The notes below the pieces were generated by a model, which made no database searches, was not told the DNA's origin, and worked only from the letters and a program-made list of their open reading frames with translations. 64,000 bases of DNA, taken from the NCBI RefSeq assembly GCF_002101885.1, contig NZ_LQPS01000043.1, positions 434,001-498,000 on the forward strand, in the 5' to 3' direction. This document shows positions 16,105 through 24,076 of the stretch, piece after piece. Position numbers and translations under genes: made by a program. The stretch is from Mycolicibacter senuensis (GTDB lineage Bacteria > Actinomycetota > Actinomycetes > Mycobacteriales > Mycobacteriaceae). Each line of letters opens with the position of its first letter. Positions within the stretch are counted from its first letter, which is position 1.

Positions 16105-17661
16105 TCAGGCCGGACAGTAGACGTCGGTCTCGGGCAGCTCGCCGGTGTCGAGGTAGCCGATCAGCGGCGCCACGGTGCACGACGAATACACCGTGGCCCC
16201 GTGCCCGATGCCCTGCCACATCACCCGCTTGCTGGCCGCGCCGGCGTTGATGACGGCTGCGGCGGTGGCCGCCACGCCGTCCTCGCCGACGATCGGGTCG
16301 TTCTGCACGCCCAGCAGCAGCACATCGATCTTGAGTTCCTTGGGCTGCTCGGGGGTGGTGCTGGTGGGCCAGCTCAGGCACTGCGCCATGTCGAGGGCGC
16401 CGACGGCGCCGAACTGCGGGTACTCCTTGCCCCAGGCCACCACCAGCTCCCGGACCCGGTCCGGGGTGGGCCGGTTGAGCGCGTCGGCGCAGGAGTTGAT
16501 GAAGTGGCCGTCGCCGCCGACAGTGCCCTGAGCCCGGTTGATCAGGTTGTTCAGCAGGTTGACGTCGCCGGCATGCGCCGTCGCCAGCGCCCGGGCCAAC
16601 TCGTTGGTGGTGTTGACGCGATCACCGGTGGGATAGCCCAGCGCGGTGACGATGGCGTGGGTCACCGCCGCCACCGAGGCGTCGCCGGGGCCGTGCCCGG
16701 ACCGGGCGGCATCCAGCATCGCGTCCACGGCGCCCTTCGGGTCCGGGGCCAGGGCACAGTTGACCGCGACGCACTGCGTGGCGAACGCGTCGAAGGCCGC
16801 CTGCTGTCCCTTGACCCGTTGCTCGGCCGCGGCCTCGGCGGCCACACCCAGCGGGATGGGCGAATCCAGTGCCAGCCGGGCCACCTTGCCGGGATGGGAG
16901 CCGGCGTAAGCCAGAGCGACCTGGGCGCCGTTGCCGATACCCACCAGCGCCAGCGCCGGCACGTCCCAGAGGCTGCGCAGCCGTTCCAGGTCGGTGGCGG
17001 CGTGGGTGTTGTCGTAGGAGGACTCGCCCGGCGAGATGGAATCGGTGCAGTCGGTGGTCGCCTCCGTTGCGATGGTGCCCAGATTGGCCACCTGGTCATC
17101 GCCGGGGGTGAACTGGGCCAAGTTCCACATCTCTTCTCGCTGGCTGCGCTCGCGGCAGTCCACCGGGCTCGACATCCCGGTGCCGCGCCGGTCCACCGCG
17201 ACGATCGGGTGGCCGTTGAGCACGTCGGCGCCGCCTCGTGCCAGCCAGACCGGTAGCTGCAGCGACGACGGCAGGTCCCAGCCGGTGGTGAAGACGACCG
17301 GTCCCGCATCGGCCGGGGTCTGCACCGACCGGGCCCGCACCACGCCGATGCTGATCGCCGAGGAGCTGCCGCCGAGCGGGTCGACGTCGGCGTCGTAGCT
17401 GCCGCATTCCAACCGCACCCCGGGCGTGGCGGGCACCGCGGCGTCACTGAACAGCCGCGCGGTGCAGTCATGCCAGGGCAGATCGTTCTTGGGCACCTCG
17501 ATGGGAGGTGGTCCGGCCTTGTCGGAGGTGGGCTCGGGCTGTCCCTGCGGGCCGGCGCCGGAGTCGGTGGCGAAGCGCGGGTTGGCGGCCAGGCCGGGTG
17601 CGCAACCGGTTAGCAGGGTGGCCGTCGCGAGTGCGATCGCGATCCTGGAGTGCCGACGCAT
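16105..17661 (-). CDS. Lipoprotein of the alpha/beta-hydrolase fold (Rv2672-like)
   Basis: Encodes 518 residues. The lipobox LLTGC puts the lipidated cysteine at residue 20. The body resembles tripeptidyl-peptidase-like alpha/beta hydrolases (VVAVDRRGTGMSSPVDCR about 185). The Asp (LLGVQNDPIVG) and His (GIGHGATVYSS) of the triad are present, but the nucleophile elbow reads LVGIGNGAQVAL: glycine stands where the GxSxG serine should be. From memory Rv2672 has the same elbow, so this is a family trait, not a local mutation. A role in peptide or lipid binding, or hydrolysis by another residue, remains open. The ATG at 17661 is set by the signal peptide. Confidence 0.82.
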   Translation of the reverse strand: MRRHSRIAIALATATLLTGCAPGLAANPRFATDSGAGPQGQPEPTSDKAGPPPIEVPKNDLPWHDCTARLFSDAAVPATPGVRLECGSYDADVDPLGGSSSAISIGVVRARSVQTPADAGPVVFTTGWDLPSSLQLPVWLARGGADVLNGHPIVAVDRRGTGMSSPVDCRERSQREEMWNLAQFTPGDDQVANLGTIATEATTDCTDSISPGESSYDNTHAATDLERLRSLWDVPALALVGIGNGAQVALAYAGSHPGKVARLALDSPIPLGVAAEAAAEQRVKGQQAAFDAFATQCVAVNCALAPDPKGAVDAMLDAARSGHGPGDASVAAVTHAIVTALGYPTGDRVNTTNELARALATAHAGDVNLLNNLINRAQGTVGGDGHFINSCADALNRPTPDRVRELVVAWGKEYPQFGAVGALDMAQCLSWPTSTTPEQPKELKIDVLLLGVQNDPIVGEDGVAATAAAVINAGAASKRVMWQGIGHGATVYSSCTVAPLIGYLDTGELPETDVYCPA

Positions 17662-17671
17662 GCCGGCCAGC

Positions 17672-18460
17672 TTATAGGCGCGCGCTTTTGACGTAGCGGC
17701 CGTAGAGGTAGCCGGATTCGTCGGCCAGCAGATGCGCACAGCGCATCGGGGTCGCCACTTCGCCGGGGCCGATGGCGATCCGGCGGGCCAAACCCCCGAC
17801 GAGATACGGGGCGACGGTCAGACACAGCTCGTCGAGCAGATCGCGTTCGACGAACGAACCCAGCAGGGTCGGGCCGCCCTCGGTGAGCACCCGATAGTGC
17901 CCGCGGGCGGCCAGCGCGGCCAGGACCGCGGCCTCGTCGACGCGATCGGGGTCGCCGTCCGAGCAGTTCAGCACCTCCGCGCGGCCGTCCAGCCGCCGCC
18001 GGGTGGGCTCGGCCGCCGACGCGCTGGTCAGCACCAGCGGTGGTAGTTCGGTGTCGGTGAAGACCCGCGAGTCCCGATCCAGTTGTCCGGACCGGCTGAC
18101 GATCGCCAGGCCCGGCACTTCGGACTGCCCGCGGTCGCGGCGGCGCAGTCGCTCGGTGACGTTGAGGCGGGCTCCGCCGTAGTTCTCGACCCGGACGGTG
18201 CCGGCGCCGACCAGCACGACGTCGGCGAGCGCTCGCAGCAACATGAACAGGGCCCGATCGCCCGGGCTGCCCAGCCCGCCGGACCTGCCGTCCATCGTTG
18301 CGCCACCGTCGATGCTGCCGATGAAATTGGCCCGCAGGCAGATCCGCGGGCCGTCGGTTTCGGGGTAGGCGTACAGCCGGGCCAGTTCGGCGTCGTCGAC
18401 GGGTTGCGTCGAGTCCAGCCGGGTGAAACCGGGGTCTGCGCTGAGGTCGGACATGGCCAC
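17672..18460 (-). CDS. RibD C-terminal-type reductase (Rv2671-like)
   Basis: Encodes about 262 residues of the dihydrofolate-reductase-like RibD_C fold: ANFIGSIDGGATMDGRSGGLGSPGDRALF (in part) near residue 45, VVLVGAGTVRVENYGG near 80, and VLTEGGPTLLGSFVERDLLDEL near 205. There is no deaminase domain, so it is not a full riboflavin RibD. In M. tuberculosis the homologue Rv2671 can act as an alternative dihydrofolate reductase linked to antifolate resistance. The start is either GTG 18460 or ATG 18454; neither has a clear ribosome-binding site. It is divergent from zapE. Confidence 0.85.
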   Translation of the reverse strand: MAMSDLSADPGFTRLDSTQPVDDAELARLYAYPETDGPRICLRANFIGSIDGGATMDGRSGGLGSPGDRALFMLLRALADVVLVGAGTVRVENYGGARLNVTERLRRRDRGQSEVPGLAIVSRSGQLDRDSRVFTDTELPPLVLTSASAAEPTRRRLDGRAEVLNCSDGDPDRVDEAAVLAALAARGHYRVLTEGGPTLLGSFVERDLLDELCLTVAPYLVGGLARRIAIGPGEVATPMRCAHLLADESGYLYGRYVKSARL

Positions 18461-18476
18461 GATTGCATCATGTGGC

Positions 18477-18482
18477 TACAGT
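18477..18482 (+). promoter_or_regulatory. TACAGT -10 box for a leaderless zapE transcript
   Basis: TACAGT lies 6 nt before the GTG at 18489. This spacing fits transcription starting on the start codon and supports choosing that GTG over upstream in-frame starts. Confidence 0.5.
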
Positions 18483-18488
18483 TCCTGC

Positions 18489-19532
18489 GTGCCCAATCCC
18501 GACGTCGCGTCGAGCGATCGCCTGGTGGACCGGCATCCGGCCGTCTCACCGGAGCGGTTGATCGCGCAGCTCACGCCGCCGCCGACGTTCGCCGAGGCCA
18601 GCTTCGCCAGCTACCGGCCCGATCCGGCCGAACCGACCCAGGCGGCGGCCGTGGCGGCCTGCAGTGCGTTCTGCACGCAGGCGCTGCAGCGACGGGCCGG
18701 GCGGCGCAGGCTGCTCGGCAAGCGGGAGGTGCTGCCGGGTGTGGGGCTGTACCTCGACGGCGGATTCGGGGTCGGCAAAACCCACCTGCTGGCCTCGGTC
18801 TACCGCCAGATCGCCGAGAGCACCGAGGCGGCGCAGCCGCATCAAACGGCGTTCGCGACGTTCATGGAACTCACCCAACTCGCCGGTGTGTTCGGTTTCA
18901 CCGAGTGCATCGAGTTGCTCGGCGGCTACACGATGGTCTGCATCGACGAGTTCGAACTGGACGACCCGGGCAACACCACCTTGGTCTCGCGGCTGCTGTC
19001 GGAGTTGGTGGCGCGCGGGGTGTCGGTTGCCGCCACGTCCAACACGCTGCCCGAGCAACTCGGCGAGGGACGCTTCGCCGTTCAGGATTTTCTGCGTGAG
19101 ATCAGCGCATTGGCAAGTATTTTCACCTCGGTGCGGGTCGACGGCCCGGACTACCGCCATCGGGACCTGCCGCCGGCGCCCGAACCGCCGTCGGCGCAGC
19201 AGGTCGCGCAGCGCGCCGCCGCGCTGCCGGGTTCGACCCTCGACGACTTCGACGCGCTGTGCGCGCACCTGGCCACCATGCACCCCTCGCGGTATCTGAC
19301 GCTGATCGAGGGTGTCAAAGGTGTTTTCCTCACCGGTGCGCATCCCATCGAGGATCAGAACGTGGCGCTGCGGCTGGTGGCGCTGGCCGACCGGCTCTAC
19401 GACGCCGATATCCCGGTGGTGGCCTCCGGGGCGAAGCTGGACGGCATCTTCAGTGCCGAGATGCTGGCGGGGGGCTACCGCAAGAAGTACCTGCGGGCCA
19501 CGTCCCGGCTGCTGGCGTTGAGCGCCGGCTGA
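18489..19532 (+). CDS. zapE: AFG1/ZapE-family ATPase
   Basis: Encodes 347 residues. Walker A is GGFGVGKTHLLAS (about 95), Walker B is MVCIDEFELDD (about 155), and the arginine-finger region follows. It resembles Rv2670c and the bacterial ZapE/AFG1 P-loop ATPases, which bind near the Z-ring or assist membrane-protein turnover. It lacks the zinc protease domain of AAA proteases. The start at GTG 18489 is supported by the TACAGT box; an upstream start at 18423 would overlap the divergent RibD-like gene. Confidence 0.85.
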   Translation: MPNPDVASSDRLVDRHPAVSPERLIAQLTPPPTFAEASFASYRPDPAEPTQAAAVAACSAFCTQALQRRAGRRRLLGKREVLPGVGLYLDGGFGVGKTHLLASVYRQIAESTEAAQPHQTAFATFMELTQLAGVFGFTECIELLGGYTMVCIDEFELDDPGNTTLVSRLLSELVARGVSVAATSNTLPEQLGEGRFAVQDFLREISALASIFTSVRVDGPDYRHRDLPPAPEPPSAQQVAQRAAALPGSTLDDFDALCAHLATMHPSRYLTLIEGVKGVFLTGAHPIEDQNVALRLVALADRLYDADIPVVASGAKLDGIFSAEMLAGGYRKKYLRATSRLLALSAG

Positions 19533-19533
19533 C

Positions 19534-20067
19534 TCACAGATTCCACTGCGCCAGGCGCAGACCGGTGTTGCGGGACAGCATCACCACGTGGGTGACCAAG
19601 CCGCGGTAGACATCCCAGTAGACCCCGCCGTTGACGGTGGAGCCCTGCGGCGCGTTGGTCAGCACCGCATCCAGGGTGGTGGGGTCGTCGGTGTGCTTGG
19701 ACACGTAGGCGTCGCCGCCGGGGGTGACACCGCTGAAGGTGACCGAGGCCGCCATGATGTAGGGGTTGGGCACCGAGATCGGGTGGACCGTGAGGTTCGC
19801 CCGCCACGGACCGCCCTGGGCGCGCCACCGCGGCGACCCGTTCTGGCCCCAGCCCGGCGGGATCTCGCTCGGCACCACGTCGTGCAGGGTCACATCCGCG
19901 ACGATCTTGCCGAAGGCCTCGTCCTGGTACTGGATACGCAGCGTGTCGCCGAGCCGGCCGATCGGCGCCTCCGGGGTCATGGTGGGCGTCGCGTTACCGG
20001 CTGCCGGCACCAGCAGGGCCAACGTGGTGACTACGGAGGTGACGGCGGCCAGAATCCAGCGATGCAT
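19534..20067 (-). CDS. Secreted MPT63-like (DUF1942) protein
   Basis: Encodes 177 residues with a signal peptide (MHRWILAAVTSVVTTLALLV, cleavage near NAT). The mature part has an immunoglobulin-like beta-sandwich pattern, and the end (GGVYWDVYRGLVTHVVM) resembles MPT63, a major secreted antigen of unknown function. In M. tuberculosis the equivalent position holds Rv2668, an exported protein. The second of two adjacent ATGs (20067) is preferred because AGAAGG lies 5 nt upstream. The stop is 1 bp beyond the convergent zapE stop. Confidence 0.78.
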   Translation of the reverse strand: MHRWILAAVTSVVTTLALLVPAAGNATPTMTPEAPIGRLGDTLRIQYQDEAFGKIVADVTLHDVVPSEIPPGWGQNGSPRWRAQGGPWRANLTVHPISVPNPYIMAASVTFSGVTPGGDAYVSKHTDDPTTLDAVLTNAPQGSTVNGGVYWDVYRGLVTHVVMLSRNTGLRLAQWNL

Positions 20068-20152
20068 CATGTCCTTCTTCGGTTGCTTGTGGGCATGATG
20101 GCATATCGCGGGTGCGGGTGCAGCAGCTTGGCCAGCCGGATCTAGGCAGTGA

Positions 20153-20899
20153 TCAGTTCGGGGCGGCGCCATCGCCGGCCGCCGGGTTTGCGGTGATCGC
20201 GCCCAGGGCGTGCGCCAGGTCGGTCTCGATCCGTTCCGGGTCCACCCCGGCGCGATGCAGCGGTCCGGCGCCGTCTTCGATATCGAGCAGGGCCAGCAGC
20301 AGGTGTTCGGTGCCGATGTAGTTGTGGCCGAGGCGAAGTGCGGTGCGGAAGGTGAGCTCCAGGGCTTTGCGTGCGGTGCCGCTGAAGGGGATCAACGCGG
20401 GGGGTTCGGTGTCGCCGGCGGGGAGGGCCACGGTGGCCGCGACGGCAGCGGGGTCGATGTGCTGTGCGGTGAGCAAGGCGGTGGCCAGCGCGTCGGGATC
20501 GTTCAGAACGCCCAGGATCAGATGGTCCGGGGTGATCTCGGCGTGGCGGGCGTAGTGGGCGGCGTTCTGGGCGGCCACCACCGCGTTGCGTGCCCGCGGC
20601 GTGAAGCGGGCGAAGCCCTGCTCGGCGTCGAGGGCGGTGACGTCGGCGCGGGGGACGAACCGCTTTTGCGCCGCCTGCTTGGTGACGCCCATACAGTTGC
20701 CGATCTCGGTCCACGAAGCGCCGGAGCGGCGTGCCTGGTCGACGAAATGCCCGATCAGGTGGTCGGCGACCTCGCCGAGATGCTCGGCTGCCAGCATGGC
20801 GTCGGTCAACCGCTCCAGGGGGTTTTCGTGCACCCCGGTGATGGCGTTGATGAGGTCGTCGAGGCGGGCTGACGGAACGATGCGAGTCGGATCGACCAT
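20153..20899 (-). CDS. clpC2: ClpC2: Clp N-domain protein with N-terminal HTH
   Basis: Encodes 248 residues. Residues about 45-80 form a helix-turn-helix (SWTEIGNCMGVTKQAAQKRF). The rest is a double Clp-N repeat (RFTPRARNAVVAAQNAAHYA about 104, then HNYIGTEHLLLALLDIEDG about 195). There are no AAA modules. In mycobacteria ClpC2 binds cyclomarin-type antibiotics that target ClpC1 and represses its own promoter. The ATG at 20899 lies 7 nt after the TACAGT -10 box, so the mRNA is probably leaderless. The promoter carries two palindromes (separate entry). Confidence 0.9.
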   Translation of the reverse strand: MVDPTRIVPSARLDDLINAITGVHENPLERLTDAMLAAEHLGEVADHLIGHFVDQARRSGASWTEIGNCMGVTKQAAQKRFVPRADVTALDAEQGFARFTPRARNAVVAAQNAAHYARHAEITPDHLILGVLNDPDALATALLTAQHIDPAAVAATVALPAGDTEPPALIPFSGTARKALELTFRTALRLGHNYIGTEHLLLALLDIEDGAGPLHRAGVDPERIETDLAHALGAITANPAAGDGAAPN

Positions 20900-20902
20900 G
20901 CC

Positions 20903-20947
20903 GTCAACTGTAGGTTGACGACGGCGGGCCGTCAACTATTGGTTGAC
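20903..20947 (-). promoter_or_regulatory. clpC2 promoter with two GTCAAC-N5-GTTGAC operators
   Basis: Two perfect inverted repeats, 20903-20919 and 20931-20947, have 6-bp arms, 5-bp spacers and centres 28 bp apart. Read on the minus strand, the upstream site supplies the -35 TTGACG (20930-20935) and the downstream site holds the -10 TACAGT (20907-20912), 17 bp apart. Both RNA polymerase contacts are therefore inside operator sequence, ideal for repression. The likely ligand is ClpC2 itself through its HTH. Confidence 0.8.
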
Positions 20948-20960
20948 GCCAAGGGGTGGC

Positions 20961-21518
20961 TCAGGAGGCCAGCCACTCCCCGAAGTCGTCGGCGAACCCC
21001 GAGGACGGCGCGTACTTCACCTTCGCCGGACTGACGCCGTGCGGCAGCGCGAACACCACGCAACCGGTCGCCGAATCGCCGGGCGAGATATGGAACATGC
21101 CGGAGTCGAAGTTCGCGCATTCGCTGACGTTGTTCAGATCAGGTTCGTAGCTGTGATCGTCGGAACCGAGCACCCAGACGTTGGTGTTGGCGTTGCCGTT
21201 CATCGTCGCCGACCCCTGGTTGGCGATCTTGAGTTGGGTCGCGATGTAGGTGACCGCCGGATCGCCCTTGCCCGGGGCGACGGTCGCGGGGGTGATGATG
21301 CGTTCCAGGGTGACCGCGATGGTGCTGCCGTCGGCCCGCGTCAGCGTGAGGGTGTCGCCGGTGCGTCCCGGTTTCGCTGCGGCCGTCCCGGTCGCGGTGG
21401 TGCTCGACGACATCGGCCCGCTCTCCGATTCGGCGGGACCCGAACATGCCGCCAGCACCCCGGCAGACAGCAGGGCGGCTGCCGACAGGGCGACGACGGG
21501 TCGATTCGTGGGGCTCAT
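20961..21518 (-). CDS. Lipoprotein with DUF4352-like domain
   Basis: Encodes 185 residues. The signal peptide ends at lipobox VLAAC (Cys25). A Ser/Thr-rich linker (about 26-50) leads into a beta-rich domain with TYIATQLKIANQGSATMNGN, a pattern typical of DUF4352/Telokin-like immunoprotective-fold lipoproteins. Two further cysteines (SECANFD and TGCVVF) may form a disulfide. It lies upstream of clpC2 on the same strand, but clpC2 has its own strong promoter. Function unknown. Confidence 0.75.
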   Translation of the reverse strand: MSPTNRPVVALSAAALLSAGVLAACSGPAESESGPMSSSTTATGTAAAKPGRTGDTLTLTRADGSTIAVTLERIITPATVAPGKGDPAVTYIATQLKIANQGSATMNGNANTNVWVLGSDDHSYEPDLNNVSECANFDSGMFHISPGDSATGCVVFALPHGVSPAKVKYAPSSGFADDFGEWLAS

Positions 21519-21672
21519 TCTCTCTCGCTACCTTTCCACCGGCGTATGCGTTGCCATCGATTCTGCTGCCTAGCTGCTCATCGGTGCGGACCGGCCCACG
21601 ATTCGGGTCGGTTCTCCGCAACGGTGGCACCGCACCAGCCCCGATGTGGGCCGGCCGGGTCGGGAAGTGCGG

Positions 21673-21933
21673 TCAAGGGGTGCTTGCGGCGCCATCGTTC
21701 CCGCACGCGTGCCGCAGCATCTCCCGGTAGATCAGCCCACCCAACGGGTTTGACATGTCGACCCGCGGATCCGCAGGCACCAACCGGTCGCCGCATTGCG
21801 CCCAACCGGAGGCGAAGCCGCCACCGGGGTCGGGCGGTGCCGGGGTCGGGCCGGGATCGGCACCGGCGGCGCCCGGGGCCGCAACGCAGAGCGTGATGGT
21901 TGCCGCAGCGACAACGGTGATGAGGCGAATCAT
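21673..21933 (-). CDS. Small exported protein of unknown function
   Basis: Encodes 86 residues: a signal peptide (MIRLITVVAAATITLCVAAP, cleavage near AGA-DP), a Pro-rich linker (PGPTPAPPDPGGG), then a short mature part with two cysteines (QCGDRLV and RHACGND). I do not recognise a family. The start at 21933 is set by the signal peptide. It lies alone between a lipoprotein gene and the tRNA cluster. Confidence 0.55.
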   Translation of the reverse strand: MIRLITVVAAATITLCVAAPGAAGADPGPTPAPPDPGGGFASGWAQCGDRLVPADPRVDMSNPLGGLIYREMLRHACGNDGAASTP

Positions 21934-22015
21934 GTGGCCACCATTGCATGCGGCGCCGACAACGGCCGGCCGGATCGGTGCACCGGATGCGAGCAATGAC
22001 CTGCATGAAATCTGG

Positions 22016-22087
22016 TGCGCGGTACTGGGATTGAACCAGCGACCTCTTCCGTGTCAGGGAAGCGCTCTCCCGCTGAGCTAACCGCGC
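22016..22087 (-). tRNA. tRNA-Val (GAC)
   Basis: 72 nt. The acceptor GCGCGGT pairs with ACCGCGC. D arm AGCTCAGCGGGAGAGC, anticodon loop CTGACAC with anticodon GAC, and T arm CTGGTTCAATCCCAG are all intact. CCA is not encoded. It is third in a three-tRNA operon read leftward. Confidence 0.95.
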
Positions 22088-22104
22088 TTAGAGCCAAGGA
22101 ACGG

Positions 22105-22175
22105 AGGTGGAGACGGGAATCGAACCCGTGTGCACGGCTTTGCAGGCCGTTGCCTCACCACTCGGCCACTCCACC
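22105..22175 (-). tRNA. tRNA-Cys (GCA)
   Basis: 71 nt. The acceptor GGTGGAG pairs with CTCCACC. The anticodon stem-loop ACGGCCTGCAAAGCCGT gives anticodon GCA, and the T arm is ACGGGTTCGATTCCCGT. It is second in the tRNA operon. Confidence 0.95.
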
Positions 22176-22204
22176 GCAAGGGTTGATGCCACTTGACACC
22201 CTCG

Positions 22205-22277
22205 AGCGGATGACGGGATTCGAACCCGCGACCCTCACCTTGGCAAGGTGATGCGCTACCAACTGCGCTACATCCGC
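22205..22277 (-). tRNA. tRNA-Gly (GCC)
   Basis: 73 nt. The acceptor GCGGATG pairs with CATCCGC. The anticodon stem-loop CACCTTGCCAAGGTG gives anticodon GCC, and the T arm is GCGGGTTCGAATCCCGT. It is first in the operon, next to the promoter at 22315-22344. Confidence 0.95.
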
Positions 22278-22314
22278 GTGCCACGAGCGAGATCGTCGCC
22301 CGTCGCGAAGCAGA

Positions 22315-22344
22315 ACATTAGTCCACCGATGTGAGACAACACAA
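22315..22344 (-). promoter_or_regulatory. Promoter of the Gly-Cys-Val tRNA operon
   Basis: On the minus strand -35 TTGTGT (22339-22344) and -10 TAATGT (22315-22320) are separated by 18 bp. Transcription would start about 30 nt before tRNA-Gly. Confidence 0.55.
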
Positions 22345-22389
22345 CTTGCCCTGTCAGATCGGCGAGTCGGGCGCCGATCAGGCTGCGCG

Positions 22390-22420
22390 TTGAGGCGGTG
22401 GACGCCCGGCGTGCTAGTCT
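22390..22420 (+). promoter_or_regulatory. Probable promoter of tRNA-Val(CAC)
   Basis: TTGAGG (22390-22395) and TAGTCT (22415-22420) are 19 bp apart, about 16 nt before the tRNA 5' end. The spacing is slightly long. Confidence 0.4.
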
Positions 22421-22436
22421 TCGACCTCGTTCATCC

Positions 22437-22508
22437 GGTCTCGTAGCTCAGGGGGAGAGCGTCCGCCTCACACGCGGAAGGTCGCTGGTTCGATCCCAGC
22501 CGGGACCA
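22437..22508 (+). tRNA. tRNA-Val (CAC)
   Basis: 72 nt. The acceptor GGTCTCG pairs with CGGGACC (one G-T wobble). Anticodon stem CCGC/GCGG, loop CTCACAC, anticodon CAC. T arm CTGGTTCGATCCCAG, discriminator A. It is divergent from the other three tRNA genes. Confidence 0.95.
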
Positions 22509-22544
22509 CACGAAACCGCCCGCAAGCGGCGGGGCGGGGAGTTG

Positions 22545-23312
22545 TCAGGCGATCATCGGGTCGATCGCAGACCGGGGCACCAGCACGTGCAACGCCCCGG
22601 CCGAGGCGGGCAGCAACACGCCCTGGTCGAAGAAGAAGATCACCCCGTCGTTGATCACCGCGAAATTCTGATAGTTGGCGGGGTCGTACAGCGCGGTCTG
22701 CGCGAACGGTAACGGTGCTGGCGCCGTGCTGGTTGTGGTCGTCGTTGGCTGTTCTGGTGGTGCGGGCGGCGGCGCCAGCTGCTGCTGCAGTTCGGCCTCG
22801 ACGATCGGCGCGACGGTCCGCAGCGGATCGTCCACCTGCCACAGCGGCGCATGTTCTTTGTCGTCCGGTGCAGCCGCATAGGTGATCGCCTTGCGGTAGG
22901 TCTGGTCCCAGTTGAACGCCTTGTACGTCGTCTGTGGCTGCGCCCCGCCGACGTTTTGGTTCACTGTCAACACCACCGCTTGCGTGCCGCGCGGGGGGAT
23001 CGACGAGGTGTATTCCGTCGGCTTGATGCTCAACTCGTACGGTGCGCTGCGAGGCGCACCGGACTTGGCCGAGTTGAGGAACGTGTCGCGGGTCTGGGCG
23101 ACGTACTCGGCAATCGGTTTCTGGTCCGGGTAGTTCAGCGGGATGCTGATGTCGACGCTGTACCCGGGCTCGGAGAGCTGGATCTCACATGTGCGGCCGG
23201 TGTTGCCGCCTTTGAGCTCGGCGCAGTAATCCTTCGGGGCCGCCACAGCCACGGGCACGCAACCGAACATGGCGGCAACCGTGACAACCACGGCCACGCT
23301 GATACAGCGCAT
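22545..23312 (-). CDS. mpt64: MPT64 secreted antigen orthologue
   Basis: Encodes 255 residues with a signal peptide ending VAVAAPKDYC. It follows M. tuberculosis MPT64 (Rv1980c) closely: GRTCEIQLSEPGYSVDISI, SIPPRGTQAVVLTVNQNVGG, the ITYAAAPDD strand region, and the ending NYQNFAVINDGVIFFFDQG then VLVPRSAIDPMIA. It differs by a Pro/Thr-rich insert of about 25 residues (APPPAPPEQPTTTTTSTAP) before the last domain. AGGAGG lies 8 nt before the ATG at 23312. The fold is DUF3298-like; host-cell roles are described only for the tuberculosis protein. Confidence 0.9.
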   Translation of the reverse strand: MRCISVAVVVTVAAMFGCVPVAVAAPKDYCAELKGGNTGRTCEIQLSEPGYSVDISIPLNYPDQKPIAEYVAQTRDTFLNSAKSGAPRSAPYELSIKPTEYTSSIPPRGTQAVVLTVNQNVGGAQPQTTYKAFNWDQTYRKAITYAAAPDDKEHAPLWQVDDPLRTVAPIVEAELQQQLAPPPAPPEQPTTTTTSTAPAPLPFAQTALYDPANYQNFAVINDGVIFFFDQGVLLPASAGALHVLVPRSAIDPMIA

Positions 23313-23455
23313 GGGTGCTACCTCCTGGCAAAGGCGGCAAGCCGCCGCGACCAAAGGTTAACGCGCGCTCACCCCTGCCGCCTCGCCTCGCGTAAGCCGT
23401 TGCAACACCTGGTGCTCGCCGAAGCGCACCCCACCTGCGGCTTCGCCTATTGCGG

Positions 23456-24076
23456 CTAGACCATCTCGGGTGCGTTCAGATGCGCGATCGCCAGGTCGAA
23501 CTCGGCGACCTCGAGCACGTCGGCGCCGACATCGTTGACGGCCCGGGCCCAGATCGCCTGTTCGCCGGCACGGGTGGCCACCATCGCCGCGCGGTCCTCG
23601 AAGCTGATCGACGACACCGCCCGTCCCGACGAGCGGTCCACCAGCAGGGTGGTGCTGCAGAACCCGCCGAGGTCGGCCAGCTGCGGGATCAGCGCCAGCT
23701 TGTAGGTGTCGATCAACCGCTCGCAGCCGGCCGGGTCGGTCCGCAGCCAGGTGACCCGCACACCGGCGTGGCGCCGGGACCGGTGATCCCGGCGTACCGC
23801 GGCGATCTCCCAGCGGGTGATCTCGGCGGTGGCGTGGAAGATCTCGGTGGCGCGGTCGCACAGCTGCTGGGCGCCGGCCTCGCTGCCCCGCAGGGTGTCC
23901 TCATCGAGCCATGACGAGGTCACGATGCACCGGCCGGCGTCGCGGTCGACGAGCATCGACATCCCCGCGCAGCCGTCCATGTCGGCCAGGGTCGGCATCA
24001 CCACACCGCGGACATGGGTGATGCCCTCGTCGAGGAACGACGGATGGGCGTGGATGGTGGTTGCGCGCGCGAACAT
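23456..24076 (-). CDS. Dimeric alpha/beta-barrel (ABM-like) protein
   Basis: Encodes 206 residues that look like two tandem ferredoxin-fold ABM units: residues about 1-100 (MFARATTIHAHPSFLDEGI, SWLDEDTLRGSEAGAQ) and 105-206 (LIDTYKLALIPQLADLGGF, SISFEDRAAMVATRAGE). This resembles antibiotic-biosynthesis-monooxygenase and YCII-type proteins. No heme or cofactor ligands are obvious. GGAGG sits 5 nt before the ATG, a strong start. Function unknown. Confidence 0.65.
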   Translation of the reverse strand: MFARATTIHAHPSFLDEGITHVRGVVMPTLADMDGCAGMSMLVDRDAGRCIVTSSWLDEDTLRGSEAGAQQLCDRATEIFHATAEITRWEIAAVRRDHRSRRHAGVRVTWLRTDPAGCERLIDTYKLALIPQLADLGGFCSTTLLVDRSSGRAVSSISFEDRAAMVATRAGEQAIWARAVNDVGADVLEVAEFDLAIAHLNAPEMV

